DNA of 64,000 nt from Hyphomicrobiales bacterium (GTDB lineage: Bacteria; Pseudomonadota; Alphaproteobacteria; Rhizobiales; Beijerinckiaceae): contig JANXWK010000005.1 of the NCBI GenBank assembly GCA_025351165.1, positions 1 to 64,000 on the forward strand, in the 5' to 3' direction. Shown here piece after piece: positions 28,900-37,852 of the stretch. The notes below the pieces were generated by a model, which saw only the letters and a list, made by a program, of their open reading frames with translations, was not told the origin of the DNA and searched no databases. The position numbers were made by a program, and so were the translations under genes. Position 1 is the first letter of the stretch; each line of letters starts with the position of its first letter.

Positions 28900-29889
28900 A
28901 TGCTCGCTGACCTGCTAGATAACCCAATAATTTTTGCAAGCCTCATAGCAGCCTGTGGTGGATTGCTTGCCTATGCACTGATTTATCCGCTGCTGTCTGG
29001 AGAGGCAAGATCTCAAAAGCGCGTTGATAATTTTGCGGTTGCACCGAGGCGTTCAATGCGAAGCACCAGCATCACAATGGGTATGCGCAAGAAAAAAATA
29101 TCTGAAACTTTGAAAGATATTGAACAGAAACAACGGTCAAGCACACAGTTGACACTTGATGATCGTTTGCGTCATGCAGGACTTGACTGGACAAAAACAA
29201 AGCTGATTTTAATATCACTAGCAGCGGGATTATCTCTTGCAGGCCTCATTTTTATTTTCAAGAAAAATCCAGTTGCAGCATTGGTGGGTTTTATGATTGC
29301 TGGAGTCATATTACCCTTTTTCATATTGAACTACTTGCGAAAAAAGCGGACGAAAAAATTTGTAAGTGAATTTCCCAATGCTCTGGACATTATAATCAGA
29401 GGCGTCAAGTCAGGCCTTCCACTTGGGGATTGCCTTAAAATAATCAGTGTTGAAGCAGAAGAGCCCGTAAGTAGTGAATTTAAACATATCGTTGACATTC
29501 AACAGATGGGTGTCGGCATGGGCGAGGCATGCTGCGAAATGTACAAAAGAATTCCAGTGGTGGAAGCAAATTTTTTTGGAATTGTTATCCAGATACAGCA
29601 GAAGGCTGGTGGGAATCTCGGTGAAATATTAAGCGGTCTGTCAAAAGTCATTCGCGAACGACGCAAGATGAAGGGCAAGATTCTGGCAATGAGTATGGAG
29701 GCTGTTGCATCGGCCGGCATTATTGCATCCTTGCCTTTCATAGTCGGAATAATGGTTTTTTTAGCGGCACCGAATTACATAGAAAAATTATGGACAACTG
29801 ATGCAGGCTATAATGGTTTGCTGGCAGCAGCTGTCATGATGACAATAGGCACTCTGGTCATGAAAAAAATGATTAACTTTGATATTTAG
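28900..29889 (+). CDS. tadB: Flp pilus inner-membrane platform protein TadB
   Basis: A 329-residue GspF-family (T2SSF) protein with one N-terminal helix, a cytoplasmic T2SSF domain (SEFPNALDIIIRGVKSGLPLG, VVEANFFGIVIQIQQKAGGNLGEIL) and two C-terminal helices. It pairs with TadC to form the assembly platform driven by CpaF. It follows cpaF by 34 bp. Confidence 0.93.
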   Translation: MLADLLDNPIIFASLIAACGGLLAYALIYPLLSGEARSQKRVDNFAVAPRRSMRSTSITMGMRKKKISETLKDIEQKQRSSTQLTLDDRLRHAGLDWTKTKLILISLAAGLSLAGLIFIFKKNPVAALVGFMIAGVILPFFILNYLRKKRTKKFVSEFPNALDIIIRGVKSGLPLGDCLKIISVEAEEPVSSEFKHIVDIQQMGVGMGEACCEMYKRIPVVEANFFGIVIQIQQKAGGNLGEILSGLSKVIRERRKMKGKILAMSMEAVASAGIIASLPFIVGIMVFLAAPNYIEKLWTTDAGYNGLLAAAVMMTIGTLVMKKMINFDI

Positions 29890-29921
29890 ACCATTGAATT
29901 TTAATTTGGGGACGCGCGATC

Positions 29922-30887
29922 ATGTTTGGTGCTTTTGATGAGACAAAAATTATATATGCACTTGTGTTCGCTCTGTCTATTTCACTGGTTTTGTGGGTCG
30001 TAGCGACACAGTTTATTGAACGTGACGAACGTACAAAAAGAATGAAAGCCGTTGCACTTGAGCGTGAAAGTATTCGTATTCGTGAAAGGGAAAGGCTGCT
30101 TATTACTAAGGAAACAGCTGCAAGACGCGTTGGGCCAAAATCATACGTAAAAAAAATAGTTGAAAAATTCAATCTCAGTAAATGGCTTGGAACAGAAACG
30201 GCTAAAGCAAACCTCATTATGGCAGGCTATCGCAGTAATGGAGCGGAGTATGTTTTTCTTGTATTTAGATTGGTAACGCCCATAGTTCTGATGATTACAA
30301 CCATATTGTATATATTTGTTCTTTTCCCCATTAATCAAACTGCGATGGTAAAAGTTGGAGCTGTAATTGCGGCAATTTTTGTTGGAATCAAAATGCCGGA
30401 ATTCTTTTTATCCAATCAGATAAAAAAACGTCAGTTTTCGATGAAAAGGGCATTTCCTGATACTCTTGACCTTATGCTCATCTGCGTCGAGTCAGGTATG
30501 TCAATAGAGCATGCCTTTCGGAAAGTCAGTGAAGAAATAGGTATGCAGTCAATACCTATGGCAGAAGAGCTGGCTTTAACAACAGCAGAGCTGTCCTATT
30601 TGCCTGTGCGCAGACAGGCATTTGAGAATCTCTCTGTAAGAACTGGACTTTCGAACATCAGGGCAATTTGCACGGCCCTCATTCAGGCTGAAAAATATGG
30701 CACGCCTGTAGGAACAGCCTTGCGCGTGCTAGCTCAGGAAAACCGCGATGATCGTATGAACGAGGCAGAAAAAAAGGCAGCAGCCTTGCCGCCAAAACTG
30801 ACAGTACCCATGATCCTTTTTTTCCTCCCTGTTCTTTTTATAGTCATTCTGACACCAGCCCTTGTTCAGATCTTTAAATGGAAATAG
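29922..30887 (+). CDS. tadC: Flp pilus inner-membrane platform protein TadC
   Basis: A 321-residue GspF-family protein paralogous to TadB: KRAFPDTLDLMLICVESGMSIEHAF and a second core block YGTPVGTALRVLAQENRDDRM. It is the last pilus gene in the locus; no tadD, tadE, tadF or tadG follows here, as in the nine-gene Agrobacterium ctp locus. The following gene is an unrelated LysR regulator on the same strand, 29 bp away. Confidence 0.93.
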   Translation: MFGAFDETKIIYALVFALSISLVLWVVATQFIERDERTKRMKAVALERESIRIRERERLLITKETAARRVGPKSYVKKIVEKFNLSKWLGTETAKANLIMAGYRSNGAEYVFLVFRLVTPIVLMITTILYIFVLFPINQTAMVKVGAVIAAIFVGIKMPEFFLSNQIKKRQFSMKRAFPDTLDLMLICVESGMSIEHAFRKVSEEIGMQSIPMAEELALTTAELSYLPVRRQAFENLSVRTGLSNIRAICTALIQAEKYGTPVGTALRVLAQENRDDRMNEAEKKAAALPPKLTVPMILFFLPVLFIVILTPALVQIFKWK

Positions 30888-30916
30888 CCTAAGATAAACA
30901 AAACTGTGAAGATGAT

Positions 30917-31825
30917 TTGGGGCTTAGCTTGGACATTCGCTGGTTACAGGATTTTTTGACAGTTGCCGAAACTGGTAACTTTACGCGTGCAGCAGAAAAT
31001 CGCAATGCATCACAAGCAGCGTTTAGCCGTCGTATCCAGTCTTTGGAGGCTTGGCTTGGAGCAACCCTTATAGATCGCGGAGTGTTTCCAACGCGCCTTA
31101 CCCCCCAAGGAGAACGCTTCAAGGAATATGCAGGAGAAATTCTTCGCCGTGTAATGGATGCAAGGAGTGAGCTCACAGGTAAGCCAACGCAGGACCATAT
31201 CCGTGTAGCTGTTCCCTATGCAATTGCAACATCAAGCCTGCCTGCATGGTGGTCAAACTGGTCTAAGGATCGTAATATAGCCTGTAGTATCGTCGTTGGC
31301 AATGTACATGACATGATGACAGCGCTTGTATCAGGTGGCGTTGACATATTGATATGCTTTCATACAGCGCAGCAACCCATACAGCTGGATCCTGCACGCT
31401 ACGAACGTCTCGATTTGAAAAATGAATCCATTAGGCCTTACGCCTCTCAAAAGCTGGTCGAAAAGGGCCATGCTACATTGCCAGGACACCCAGCCAAACC
31501 GCTTCCACTGCTTATGTATTCCCCAGGCGTATATTTTGCCCGAATGACAGAGCTTATTATTGATGCTGCGCCTCAAAAACTAATAGGCGAATGTGTAATA
31601 GAAAGCGACATGTCGGATGTATTGCGCGAAATGGCCATAAAAGGGTTTGGTATCGCATGGCTCCCGGAATGCACTGTTGAAGCTGCTTCTGGACATGATC
31701 TTGTCCCAATCGATGATGGCAGCTGGAGCCTTTGTATTTCAACAGTTGCAATACGTGCTCATGTTAATGAGCGACCAGCGGTCAATCGGCTTTGGACAAA
31801 ATTGCAGTCATTTACCACACTCTAA
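30917..31825 (+). CDS. LysR-family transcriptional regulator
   Basis: A 302-residue regulator with an N-terminal winged helix-turn-helix (WLQDFLTVAETGNFTRAAE, then SQAAFSRRIQSLE) and a C-terminal effector-binding domain. No ATG is available near the N-terminus; TTG 30917, or TTG 30929 directly before DIRWLQ, must serve as start. Lying 29 bp after tadC, it may be partly read from the pilus operon. Its stop abuts the first copy of the duplicated hairpin element. Target genes are unknown. Confidence 0.87.
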   Translation: MGLSLDIRWLQDFLTVAETGNFTRAAENRNASQAAFSRRIQSLEAWLGATLIDRGVFPTRLTPQGERFKEYAGEILRRVMDARSELTGKPTQDHIRVAVPYAIATSSLPAWWSNWSKDRNIACSIVVGNVHDMMTALVSGGVDILICFHTAQQPIQLDPARYERLDLKNESIRPYASQKLVEKGHATLPGHPAKPLPLLMYSPGVYFARMTELIIDAAPQKLIGECVIESDMSDVLREMAIKGFGIAWLPECTVEAASGHDLVPIDDGSWSLCISTVAIRAHVNERPAVNRLWTKLQSFTTL

Positions 31826-31826
31826 T

Positions 31827-31967
31827 AAAAAATAGCCATTCAGAACATTTTAAGGTTTCTGAATGGCTATTAAGTGCGGCTTAACAAGAGAGGAGAAATC
31901 TCTGTTAAACTATATATAAACCCCTATTCTTACATGAACCTTACAAGATTAAAAAAATATCACTTTT
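31827..31967 (-). ncRNA. Duplicated hairpin element, copy A (candidate small RNA/terminator)
   Basis: A perfect 15-bp stem, AATAGCCATTCAGAA (31831-31845) with TTCTGAATGGCTATT (31857-31871). On the minus strand it is followed by six T, so it reads as a Rho-independent terminator in that direction. Upstream (minus sense) a second stem, TTAAC-AGAGA against TCTCTTGTTAA, shows a TTTCTCC loop. The flank to about 31967 matches copy B. The element could be a small RNA or a decayed folC 3' end plus terminator. Copying is certain; the RNA call is inferred. Confidence 0.5.
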
Positions 31968-32105
31968 TTTAAATTAAATTTAGACGGAAAAACCCTCATG
32001 TACAAAATTTACTTTGGTGATTGTACATATTATCTCAACTGCACCACTCGCAGTGATTTATGAAAGGCAATTAGTGTTCAAAAATAAGGATTTACTTGCA
32101 CGGCT

Positions 32106-32246
32106 AAAAAATAGCCATTCAGACACTGAGGAGGGATAAACATCTGAATGGCTATTAAGTGCGGCTTGACAAGAAAGGAGAAATTCCCTGCCGCTTTCAG
32201 TGCTAAGCGCCCAACCTTACAGGAACCTGACAAGATTAAAAAAATA
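32106..32246 (-). ncRNA. Duplicated hairpin element, copy B (candidate small RNA/terminator of folC)
   Basis: This is the second copy. The stem AATAGCCATTCAGA (32110-32123) with TCTGAATGGCTATT (32143-32156) is followed on the minus strand by six T. Its loop there contains CCCTCCTC, an anti-Shine-Dalgarno-like motif. A second hairpin (GCGGC..GCCGC in plus sense, 32160-32200 region) holds TTTCTCC. It directly follows the folC stop and probably terminates that operon; it may also yield a 3'-UTR-derived small RNA. The spacer between copies (31968-32105) holds no gene. Confidence 0.55.
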
Positions 32247-33557
32247 TTACTTTTTCTGATTTATTTTAAGAACTTCTCCTGCAAGGTAAAGCGAGCCACA
32301 TATAATAATCCTGGGAGCGTTAACCCAGCTTCTTGCGGATAAAAAATGTAAAACGTCGTTTATGTCACCAACTACAGCAGAGTTTAATCCGGATTTGCGG
32401 GCAATCTGGGCAATTTCAGTTGCAGGGCGGCAGTTAGAGTGTTCAGGTATATCAATTGCATAAAGTTCCTGGGCAAGACCAGAAAACGACCTGAGAAAGG
32501 CCTCGGTTTCCTTGTGGGCCAACATTCCAACTATCAGAATGAGCGGTTTGGACAGTTTTTCTTCCAACTCCCCAACCGAATCAGCAAGAGCCTTGCCCCC
32601 TGCTGCATTATGGCCTCCATCAAGCCAGATTTCAGCACCTTTTGGTGCAGTTTTTACCAGATTGCCTTGATTGAGCCGCTGCATTCTGGCAGGCCATTCA
32701 ACTTTGGTTAGCCCAGCTTCAATGGCCGGAACAGGAAAATCAGGTCCAAAACAGGTACGTAAAGCTGCAATGGCGGTAGCTGCATTATTATACTGGTGTC
32801 TTCCAAACAGTTTTGGCAGTGGCAGGTCGAGCAACCCGTGCGCGTCTTGATAAATCAGCCTTCCATGCTCTTCAAAACACGTATAGTCTTGATCTGCAAT
32901 TACAAGCGGGGACCCAATACGCGCAGACTCATTCTCAATGAGCTGCCGCACATCTTCACTTTGAGTAGCGATAATGGCTTGAACATTCCGTTTTAATATT
33001 CCTGCCTTCTCATACGTAATCTTGTCAATCGTATCACCAAGATATTCCCTATGGTCAATTGAAACAGGTGTGATAACGCTGGCAAGCGGGGTCTCAATAA
33101 CATTTGTTGCATCATATCGACCTCCAAGACCCACCTCAAGGAGCAGTATGTCAGCAGGCACTTCACTGAACAGTAAAAATGCTGCAACAGTTGTCATTTC
33201 AAAAACGGTGATTGGCGCGCCATTATTTACAGCTTCGCAACGTTTAAATGCATCAATCAGCTGATCTTCATGCACAAGCTGACCAGCAAGCCGGATGCGC
33301 TCGTTGAAATCCACCAGATGGGGTGAGGTGTAGACATGCACTTTTTTGCCAGCAGCTTCCAGCATTGCGCGCATGAAGGCAATTGTCGATCCCTTGCCAT
33401 TGGTACCAGCCACATGAATGACAGGTGGCAAAGATTTATGCGGACACCCAAGTTTTTCAAGCAGGTTGAGGGTGCGCTCCAGTTTTAAATCTATAAGTTT
33501 TGGATGCAGGGCTAAAAAGCGCTGCATGTAGTCAGCAGATGTCAATAACGCGTTCAC
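32247..33557 (-). CDS. folC: Bifunctional folylpolyglutamate/dihydrofolate synthase
   Basis: A 436-residue Mur-ligase-fold enzyme adding glutamate to folates. [14 protein letters not shown] is the P-loop (about residues 49-62), and [14 protein letters not shown] and [10 protein letters not shown] are the other family blocks. The ATG overlaps the accD stop by 4 bp. This is the last gene of a trpA-accD-folC operon on the minus strand. Confidence 0.95.
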   Translation of the reverse strand: MNALLTSADYMQRFLALHPKLIDLKLERTLNLLEKLGCPHKSLPPVIHVAGTNGKGSTIAFMRAMLEAAGKKVHVYTSPHLVDFNERIRLAGQLVHEDQLIDAFKRCEAVNNGAPITVFEMTTVAAFLLFSEVPADILLLEVGLGGRYDATNVIETPLASVITPVSIDHREYLGDTIDKITYEKAGILKRNVQAIIATQSEDVRQLIENESARIGSPLVIADQDYTCFEEHGRLIYQDAHGLLDLPLPKLFGRHQYNNAATAIAALRTCFGPDFPVPAIEAGLTKVEWPARMQRLNQGNLVKTAPKGAEIWLDGGHNAAGGKALADSVGELEEKLSKPLILIVGMLAHKETEAFLRSFSGLAQELYAIDIPEHSNCRPATEIAQIARKSGLNSAVVGDINDVLHFLSARSWVNAPRIIICGSLYLAGEVLKINQKK

Positions 33558-34441
33558 GCAGCATCCTGATCAGGAGAAGCTAGATTGTTGATTTTTGGCG
33601 TTTTGGTCAAAACGTTCAGCAGAGTGCTAAGAGTGCTGCGCATGTCTTTGCGTGGCACCACCATATCTACCATCCCATGGTCTTTTAAATACTCTGCCCG
33701 CTGAAAACCCTCTGGCAGTTTTTCACGTATGGTTGCTTCAATAACGCGTGGACCCGCAAAACAGATAAGTGCACCAGGCTCTGCAATATGGACATCCCCA
33801 AGCATGGCATAAGACGCTGTAACACCTCCCGTTGTTGGGTTGGTGAGCACAACAATATAAGGCTTTTTACTGAGTTTAAGACGTTGGACAGCAACTGTTG
33901 TGCGTGGTAGCTGCATGAGCGAGAAAATCCCCTCCTGCATGCGTGCACCACCTGATGCGGTAAAAATAATATAGCCAGTGCCCCGTCGAACAGCTTCTTC
34001 CATGCCAGCAATAATGGCTTCGCCCGCGCCCATACCAAGGGATCCAAGAATAAAATCAGAATCCTGTACACTGATGGTAACTGGTGTGCCATCCAGTGTG
34101 CCATAGCCTGTGCGCACACATTCGTGCATGCCTGTGCGGGTACGGGCATCCTTCAGACGGTCTGTGTAACGCTTTGCATCCTTGAACTTGAGGGGGTCAG
34201 TGGGCACATCGCGTACTTTGATTTCATCAAACTGCCCACCATCAAACATATGCTTCAATCGTGCGTCGGAGGGCATACGCATATGATAGCCAGAGCCTGG
34301 AATGACATTAAGGTTCTGTTCTACATCCTTGTGAAACACCATTTGCCCTGTTTCAGGGCATTTGATCCAGAGGTTATCAGGCGTTTCACGTCTTAAAAGA
34401 CTTTGGATTTTAGGGCGAACAATGGAGGTGATCCAGTTCAT
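33554..34441 (-). CDS. accD: Acetyl-CoA carboxylase carboxyltransferase beta subunit
   Basis: A 295-residue subunit that pairs with AccA to make malonyl-CoA. [22 protein letters not shown] and [17 protein letters not shown] are the carboxyltransferase signatures. The N-terminal zinc ribbon seen in E. coli AccD is degenerate: only C28 of the four cysteines remains (KCPETGQ, then VIPGSGYH). I recall the same in other rhizobial AccDs. It lies 2 bp after trpA and overlaps folC by 4 bp. Confidence 0.95.
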   Translation of the reverse strand: MNWITSIVRPKIQSLLRRETPDNLWIKCPETGQMVFHKDVEQNLNVIPGSGYHMRMPSDARLKHMFDGGQFDEIKVRDVPTDPLKFKDAKRYTDRLKDARTRTGMHECVRTGYGTLDGTPVTISVQDSDFILGSLGMGAGEAIIAGMEEAVRRGTGYIIFTASGGARMQEGIFSLMQLPRTTVAVQRLKLSKKPYIVVLTNPTTGGVTASYAMLGDVHIAEPGALICFAGPRVIEATIREKLPEGFQRAEYLKDHGMVDMVVPRKDMRSTLSTLLNVLTKTPKINNLASPDQDAA

Positions 34442-34443
34442 GA

Positions 34444-35268
34444 TTAACCTTTATCTTTTATGGCCAAAGCCAGTGATCTTACTAAATCCAGCACATTCTT
34501 TACAGTGTCTGGTGTTGCCTGACCAGTCTCATCAAGCGATTTTTGTAAGCAATCAATAAGGGCAGAGCCGACAACAACGCCCTCAGCACCCTTTGATATT
34601 GCTTTTGCATCTTCTGGCGTCTTAACACCAAACCCAACGACAACAGGTAGATCCGTATGTCGTTTTATACGCGCAACAGCAGCAGACACCAAGGAATAGT
34701 CTGGCGTTGCAGTGCCTGTAATACCATTAATTGAGACATAATAGACAAAACCGGATGTATTGCTGAGCACTTTGGGCAAGCGGGCTTCATCTGTCGTTGG
34801 TGTTGCCAGGCGTATAAAACTTAAACCTGCCTTGAGAGCTGGAAGGCAAAGCTCACTATCTTCTTCAGGCGGCAGATCAACAATAATCAGCCCATCTACA
34901 CCAGCTTTTTTGGCATCATTTAGAAATGTTTCAACCCCACATACATAGACAGGATTGTAATAACCCATGAGAATAACAGGTGTAATACTGTTGATTGTCC
35001 GAAACCAGGCAATATCCTCAAGGGTTTTTCGCAAAGTTTGCCCAGCTTTAAGTGCACGCAACCCTGCTTTTTGTATGGCAGGGCCATCAGCCATTGGGTC
35101 AGAAAATGGCATTCCAAATTCAATAATGTCACTGCCTGCAGCAGGCAATGATTCAAGCAGTGCCCGTGCGGTCTCACGGTCAGGATCCCCTGCCATGATG
35201 TATGTAACAAGCGCTGCGCGTTTTTCACTTGCAACAGTAGAAAATGTGTCAAAAAGGCGTGTTGTCAT
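34444..35268 (-). CDS. trpA: Tryptophan synthase alpha subunit
   Basis: A 274-residue TIM barrel releasing indole from indole-3-glycerol phosphate. [15 protein letters not shown] carries the catalytic Glu, [12 protein letters not shown] the catalytic Asp, and [11 protein letters not shown] binds phosphate. Normally trpB lies just upstream; here trpA heads the operon and trpB is about 10 kb away on the other strand. No leader peptide rich in Trp codons or attenuator was seen upstream. Confidence 0.96.
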   Translation of the reverse strand: MTTRLFDTFSTVASEKRAALVTYIMAGDPDRETARALLESLPAAGSDIIEFGMPFSDPMADGPAIQKAGLRALKAGQTLRKTLEDIAWFRTINSITPVILMGYYNPVYVCGVETFLNDAKKAGVDGLIIVDLPPEEDSELCLPALKAGLSFIRLATPTTDEARLPKVLSNTSGFVYYVSINGITGTATPDYSLVSAAVARIKRHTDLPVVVGFGVKTPEDAKAISKGAEGVVVGSALIDCLQKSLDETGQATPDTVKNVLDLVRSLALAIKDKG

Positions 35269-35472
35269 GGTTGGCTTCTAGCACAGCTTATAAAAAAGGG
35301 GAGAGGTTTTTAAAGCCCTGCGCATCCTTTAAAAAGATATGTCAAAAAATCCAGGCCAATAAGCAACATTAGAACTTTTAAAATCAATTAAAATAGATAT
35401 GTGATTTGAATGCTTTAAAACAAGATGTGCATCCAGTTTAAAATTAGAAGAATTATAAAGTAAAAACAAACA

Positions 35473-35501
35473 GTTGACATCTTTTTTTTAGGCACGTTAC
35501 A
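35473..35501 (+). promoter_or_regulatory. Candidate promoter of the histidine phosphatase gene
   Basis: A consensus-like TTGACA (35473-35478) is followed after 17 bases by TTACAG (35496-35501), a poor -10 element. It lies about 30 bases before the ATG, after AT-rich DNA. Weak support. Confidence 0.3.
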
Positions 35502-35533
35502 GGGCATTCATATGATCTTGAAAGGACATTGAA

Positions 35534-36169
35534 ATGCTTAAAAAATTACTTTTTCCAGTTTTGGCAGGGGCTGCACTAACTTTGGTTCTTGCCACATCAA
35601 CAATTGCACAGCCCCAAATTACGAGTGACCGCCTGTTGGCTAAAGCTTTGCAGCAGGGTGGATACGTTATTTATTTTCGTCATTTTCAAACAAGCGCTGA
35701 CTATAACGACCAGCATACCCTGACATTGGGCCAATGTGCGACGCAGCGCCAGCTTATCGCAGCTGGAGCTGCACAGGCAATTGATGTAAGGGAAGCGTTT
35801 GTAAAAGCCAACATTCCAGTAGGGAGTGTTTTATCCAGCCCGTTTTGCCGCGCATGGCAGTCCGCAGATTTGGCTTTTGGCCGTCACACAGTCGTTGATG
35901 GTCTGAAATTGCCACCATCCAAAGTCTACACTGATGCTGATAAGCAAACAATGAAAACAGCACTTTTGCCTCTTGTCTCGACACCCCCTGAACAAGGTAA
36001 AAACACGATCATCATGTCACATGACGATAATATCCCCACAATTGGAGGGCCTGATGTGAAAAAACAGGGTGATGCAGTTGTTTTCAAACCATTGGGAAAT
36101 GGTAAGTTTGAAGTTGTTGCAGAACTAAAAGCTGCCAGATGGGCCAAGCTTGCCAGAACTGCGCAGTAG
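35534..36169 (+). CDS. Secreted histidine phosphatase family protein
   Basis: A 211-residue protein with a cleavable signal peptide (ending STIAQP). The catalytic RH motif is R49-H50 in YFRHFQTSAD. SSPFCRAWQSA supplies the second Arg and MSHDDN the second His, so the phosphatase core appears complete. It belongs to the periplasmic branch of the family; substrates are unknown. AAAGGA lies eight bases before the ATG. It is a single-gene unit between trpA (divergent) and the porin gene. Confidence 0.85.
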   Translation: MLKKLLFPVLAGAALTLVLATSTIAQPQITSDRLLAKALQQGGYVIYFRHFQTSADYNDQHTLTLGQCATQRQLIAAGAAQAIDVREAFVKANIPVGSVLSSPFCRAWQSADLAFGRHTVVDGLKLPPSKVYTDADKQTMKTALLPLVSTPPEQGKNTIIMSHDDNIPTIGGPDVKKQGDAVVFKPLGNGKFEVVAELKAARWAKLARTAQ

Positions 36170-36426
36170 TTTGGGTCAACAGAATACAGATTTACGAACA
36201 CTGATAATCAGTAAGCTGATCATTTTTTATACAAAGCGCCTGTGAAGTAGTCATTTTGACTGAATTGCCTTCATAGGCCTGTGCGATATGTGCAACAGTT
36301 CAATCATAATATGACTATTGGCTTTAATAAAAATTGTTAAACGGGAACAAAACTATAATTCTTTAACCATAAGGTTTCAGAATACATACAAATCAAATAC
36401 TTTTTTGGCTGGATCAAGGGTACTAA

Positions 36427-37788
36427 ATGAAATATTCAAAACTGCTTGCAGCATCAGCTGTACTATTTTCTGTAACACCCGTTATGGCAGCCGATCTTGG
36501 TGTCAAGAAGCCCTCAAAAATAGAATATCTCAAAATCTGCTCTGCCTATGGGGAAGGTTTCTTTTACATTCCTGGGTCTGAAACATGCGTCCAGATCAAT
36601 GGGCGCGTACGGGCTGAATATCTTTACGGCAGTAACACAACCAGAAATGACAGCCGAGGTGGCTTCGTAACTCTTGGCCGTATTGGCCTTGAAGCCCGTA
36701 CACCCACAGCCTACGGAGATTTAAAAACGGTAGTTAGGTTACAGTTCGGCAATTCCACTGGGCAGGGTCTTTCAGCACAAGCTGTTCCCTACTCGGCGCT
36801 GGGCAATGCAACTGTTGCAACAGGCGCTGATTTTTTTGGCAAAGCTTCAACCTCAACATCGCTTGATGCAGCCTACATCCAGTTTGCGGGCCTAACCGCA
36901 GGTCGTACAACCTCGTTCTTTGAATTTTATGCCAATTATATCACATGGTATGGTATCGCTGGTTCCGATCATGGCCCTACAAACCTGCTGGCCTACACAG
37001 CAACGTTTGGGGATTTGGCTGCGACAATTTCAATGGAGGATCCAGTTCAGCGCCGTCAGCTTGTATTGGATCGCACACCTGCTTTTGGGGCATCATCACT
37101 GGTAAATTATACATTTCCAGGAACAGGTCCAGGCTATGGCGGCAGTCAGATGCCAGATATTATCGGTGCCTTGCGGTACGAGCAAAAATGGGGCGTGGCC
37201 CAGCTTTCTGGCGCCCTTCACCAGATTCCCTACGCACTTCCAGCTGGCTTTTCAGCAATCAGACCAGGGTCTGATTACGGATTTGCCATTAATGGAGGCT
37301 TGAAAATCAATATGCCTTTCATAGCAGAAGGTGATTCTCTTCAGCTTCAGGCGGCTTACGGCAAAGGCGCATCAAACTACGTAACCTCTGGATATTGTGG
37401 ACAGGGTGGTCTAAACTGCGCCCCAGACAGTAGCCGTAACCTTGTTTTAAATACTGATGCGGTTGCCTTGCCAAACGGCAGGACATATCTAACTGAATCC
37501 TATTCATTTGCTGGTGCATTCCTGCATTACTGGAAGCCAACAGTCCGTCAGGCTCTGTTTGCATCCTACACAGGCATTAATTACTCAAATGCTGTAAACC
37601 TGTGGAATGGTTCAACAGTACAGGTTGGAACGAACGTTATCTGGTCTCCAGTAACCAATCTCGATATTGGTGCAGAGGTTCAGTACAATTATGTAAACGC
37701 AAACAGGAACATTCTGGCTGTAAATCCAGGTGCACCCAAAACACAGGATCAGATTGTCGGCCGTGTGCGTGTACAGCGCGATTTCTAA
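36427..37788 (+). CDS. Rhizobial-type outer-membrane porin (porin_2 family, Omp2-like)
   Basis: A 453-residue 16-strand porin. The signal peptide ends TPVMAADLG, and the mature N-terminus has the family hallmark ICSAYGEGFFYIPGSETCVQI with its Cys pair, then GRVRAEYLYG. The C-terminus ends in VRVQRDF with terminal Phe for BAM recognition. A possible CtrA half-site TTAACCAT (36363-36370) lies about 60 bases upstream, and a clear terminator follows. It is probably the major general porin. Confidence 0.95.
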   Translation: MKYSKLLAASAVLFSVTPVMAADLGVKKPSKIEYLKICSAYGEGFFYIPGSETCVQINGRVRAEYLYGSNTTRNDSRGGFVTLGRIGLEARTPTAYGDLKTVVRLQFGNSTGQGLSAQAVPYSALGNATVATGADFFGKASTSTSLDAAYIQFAGLTAGRTTSFFEFYANYITWYGIAGSDHGPTNLLAYTATFGDLAATISMEDPVQRRQLVLDRTPAFGASSLVNYTFPGTGPGYGGSQMPDIIGALRYEQKWGVAQLSGALHQIPYALPAGFSAIRPGSDYGFAINGGLKINMPFIAEGDSLQLQAAYGKGASNYVTSGYCGQGGLNCAPDSSRNLVLNTDAVALPNGRTYLTESYSFAGAFLHYWKPTVRQALFASYTGINYSNAVNLWNGSTVQVGTNVIWSPVTNLDIGAEVQYNYVNANRNILAVNPGAPKTQDQIVGRVRVQRDF

Positions 37789-37810
37789 GCGCATCCTGCT
37801 TGAACAGTAA

Positions 37811-37840
37811 AAAGCCCTTCAGAGTTTGAAGGGCTTTTTT
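37811..37840 (+). terminator. Rho-independent terminator after porin gene
   Basis: AAAGCCCTTC (37811-37820) pairs perfectly with GAAGGGCTTT (37828-37837) around a 7-base loop, with a T run. The A-rich left side makes it usable for the convergent mepA gene as well. Confidence 0.92.
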
Positions 37841-37852
37841 GTTTTATATAAG

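Noticed and set aside
31826-32246. CRISPR-like repeat arrangement
   Set aside because: Only two copies, with long homologous flanks and no spacers of constant size; it is a tandem duplication.
32148-32342. Short frame starting MAIKCGLTR in copy B, with a matching start in copy A
   Set aside because: The ATG lies inside the hairpin stem, the two copies diverge after about ten codons, and copy A ends after 18 codons. It is better explained by the duplicated RNA element, although a leader peptide is not fully excluded.
34442-35533. Trp attenuator or Trp-rich leader peptide before trpA
   Set aside because: No run of TGG codons and no terminator/antiterminator pair in the upstream gap.
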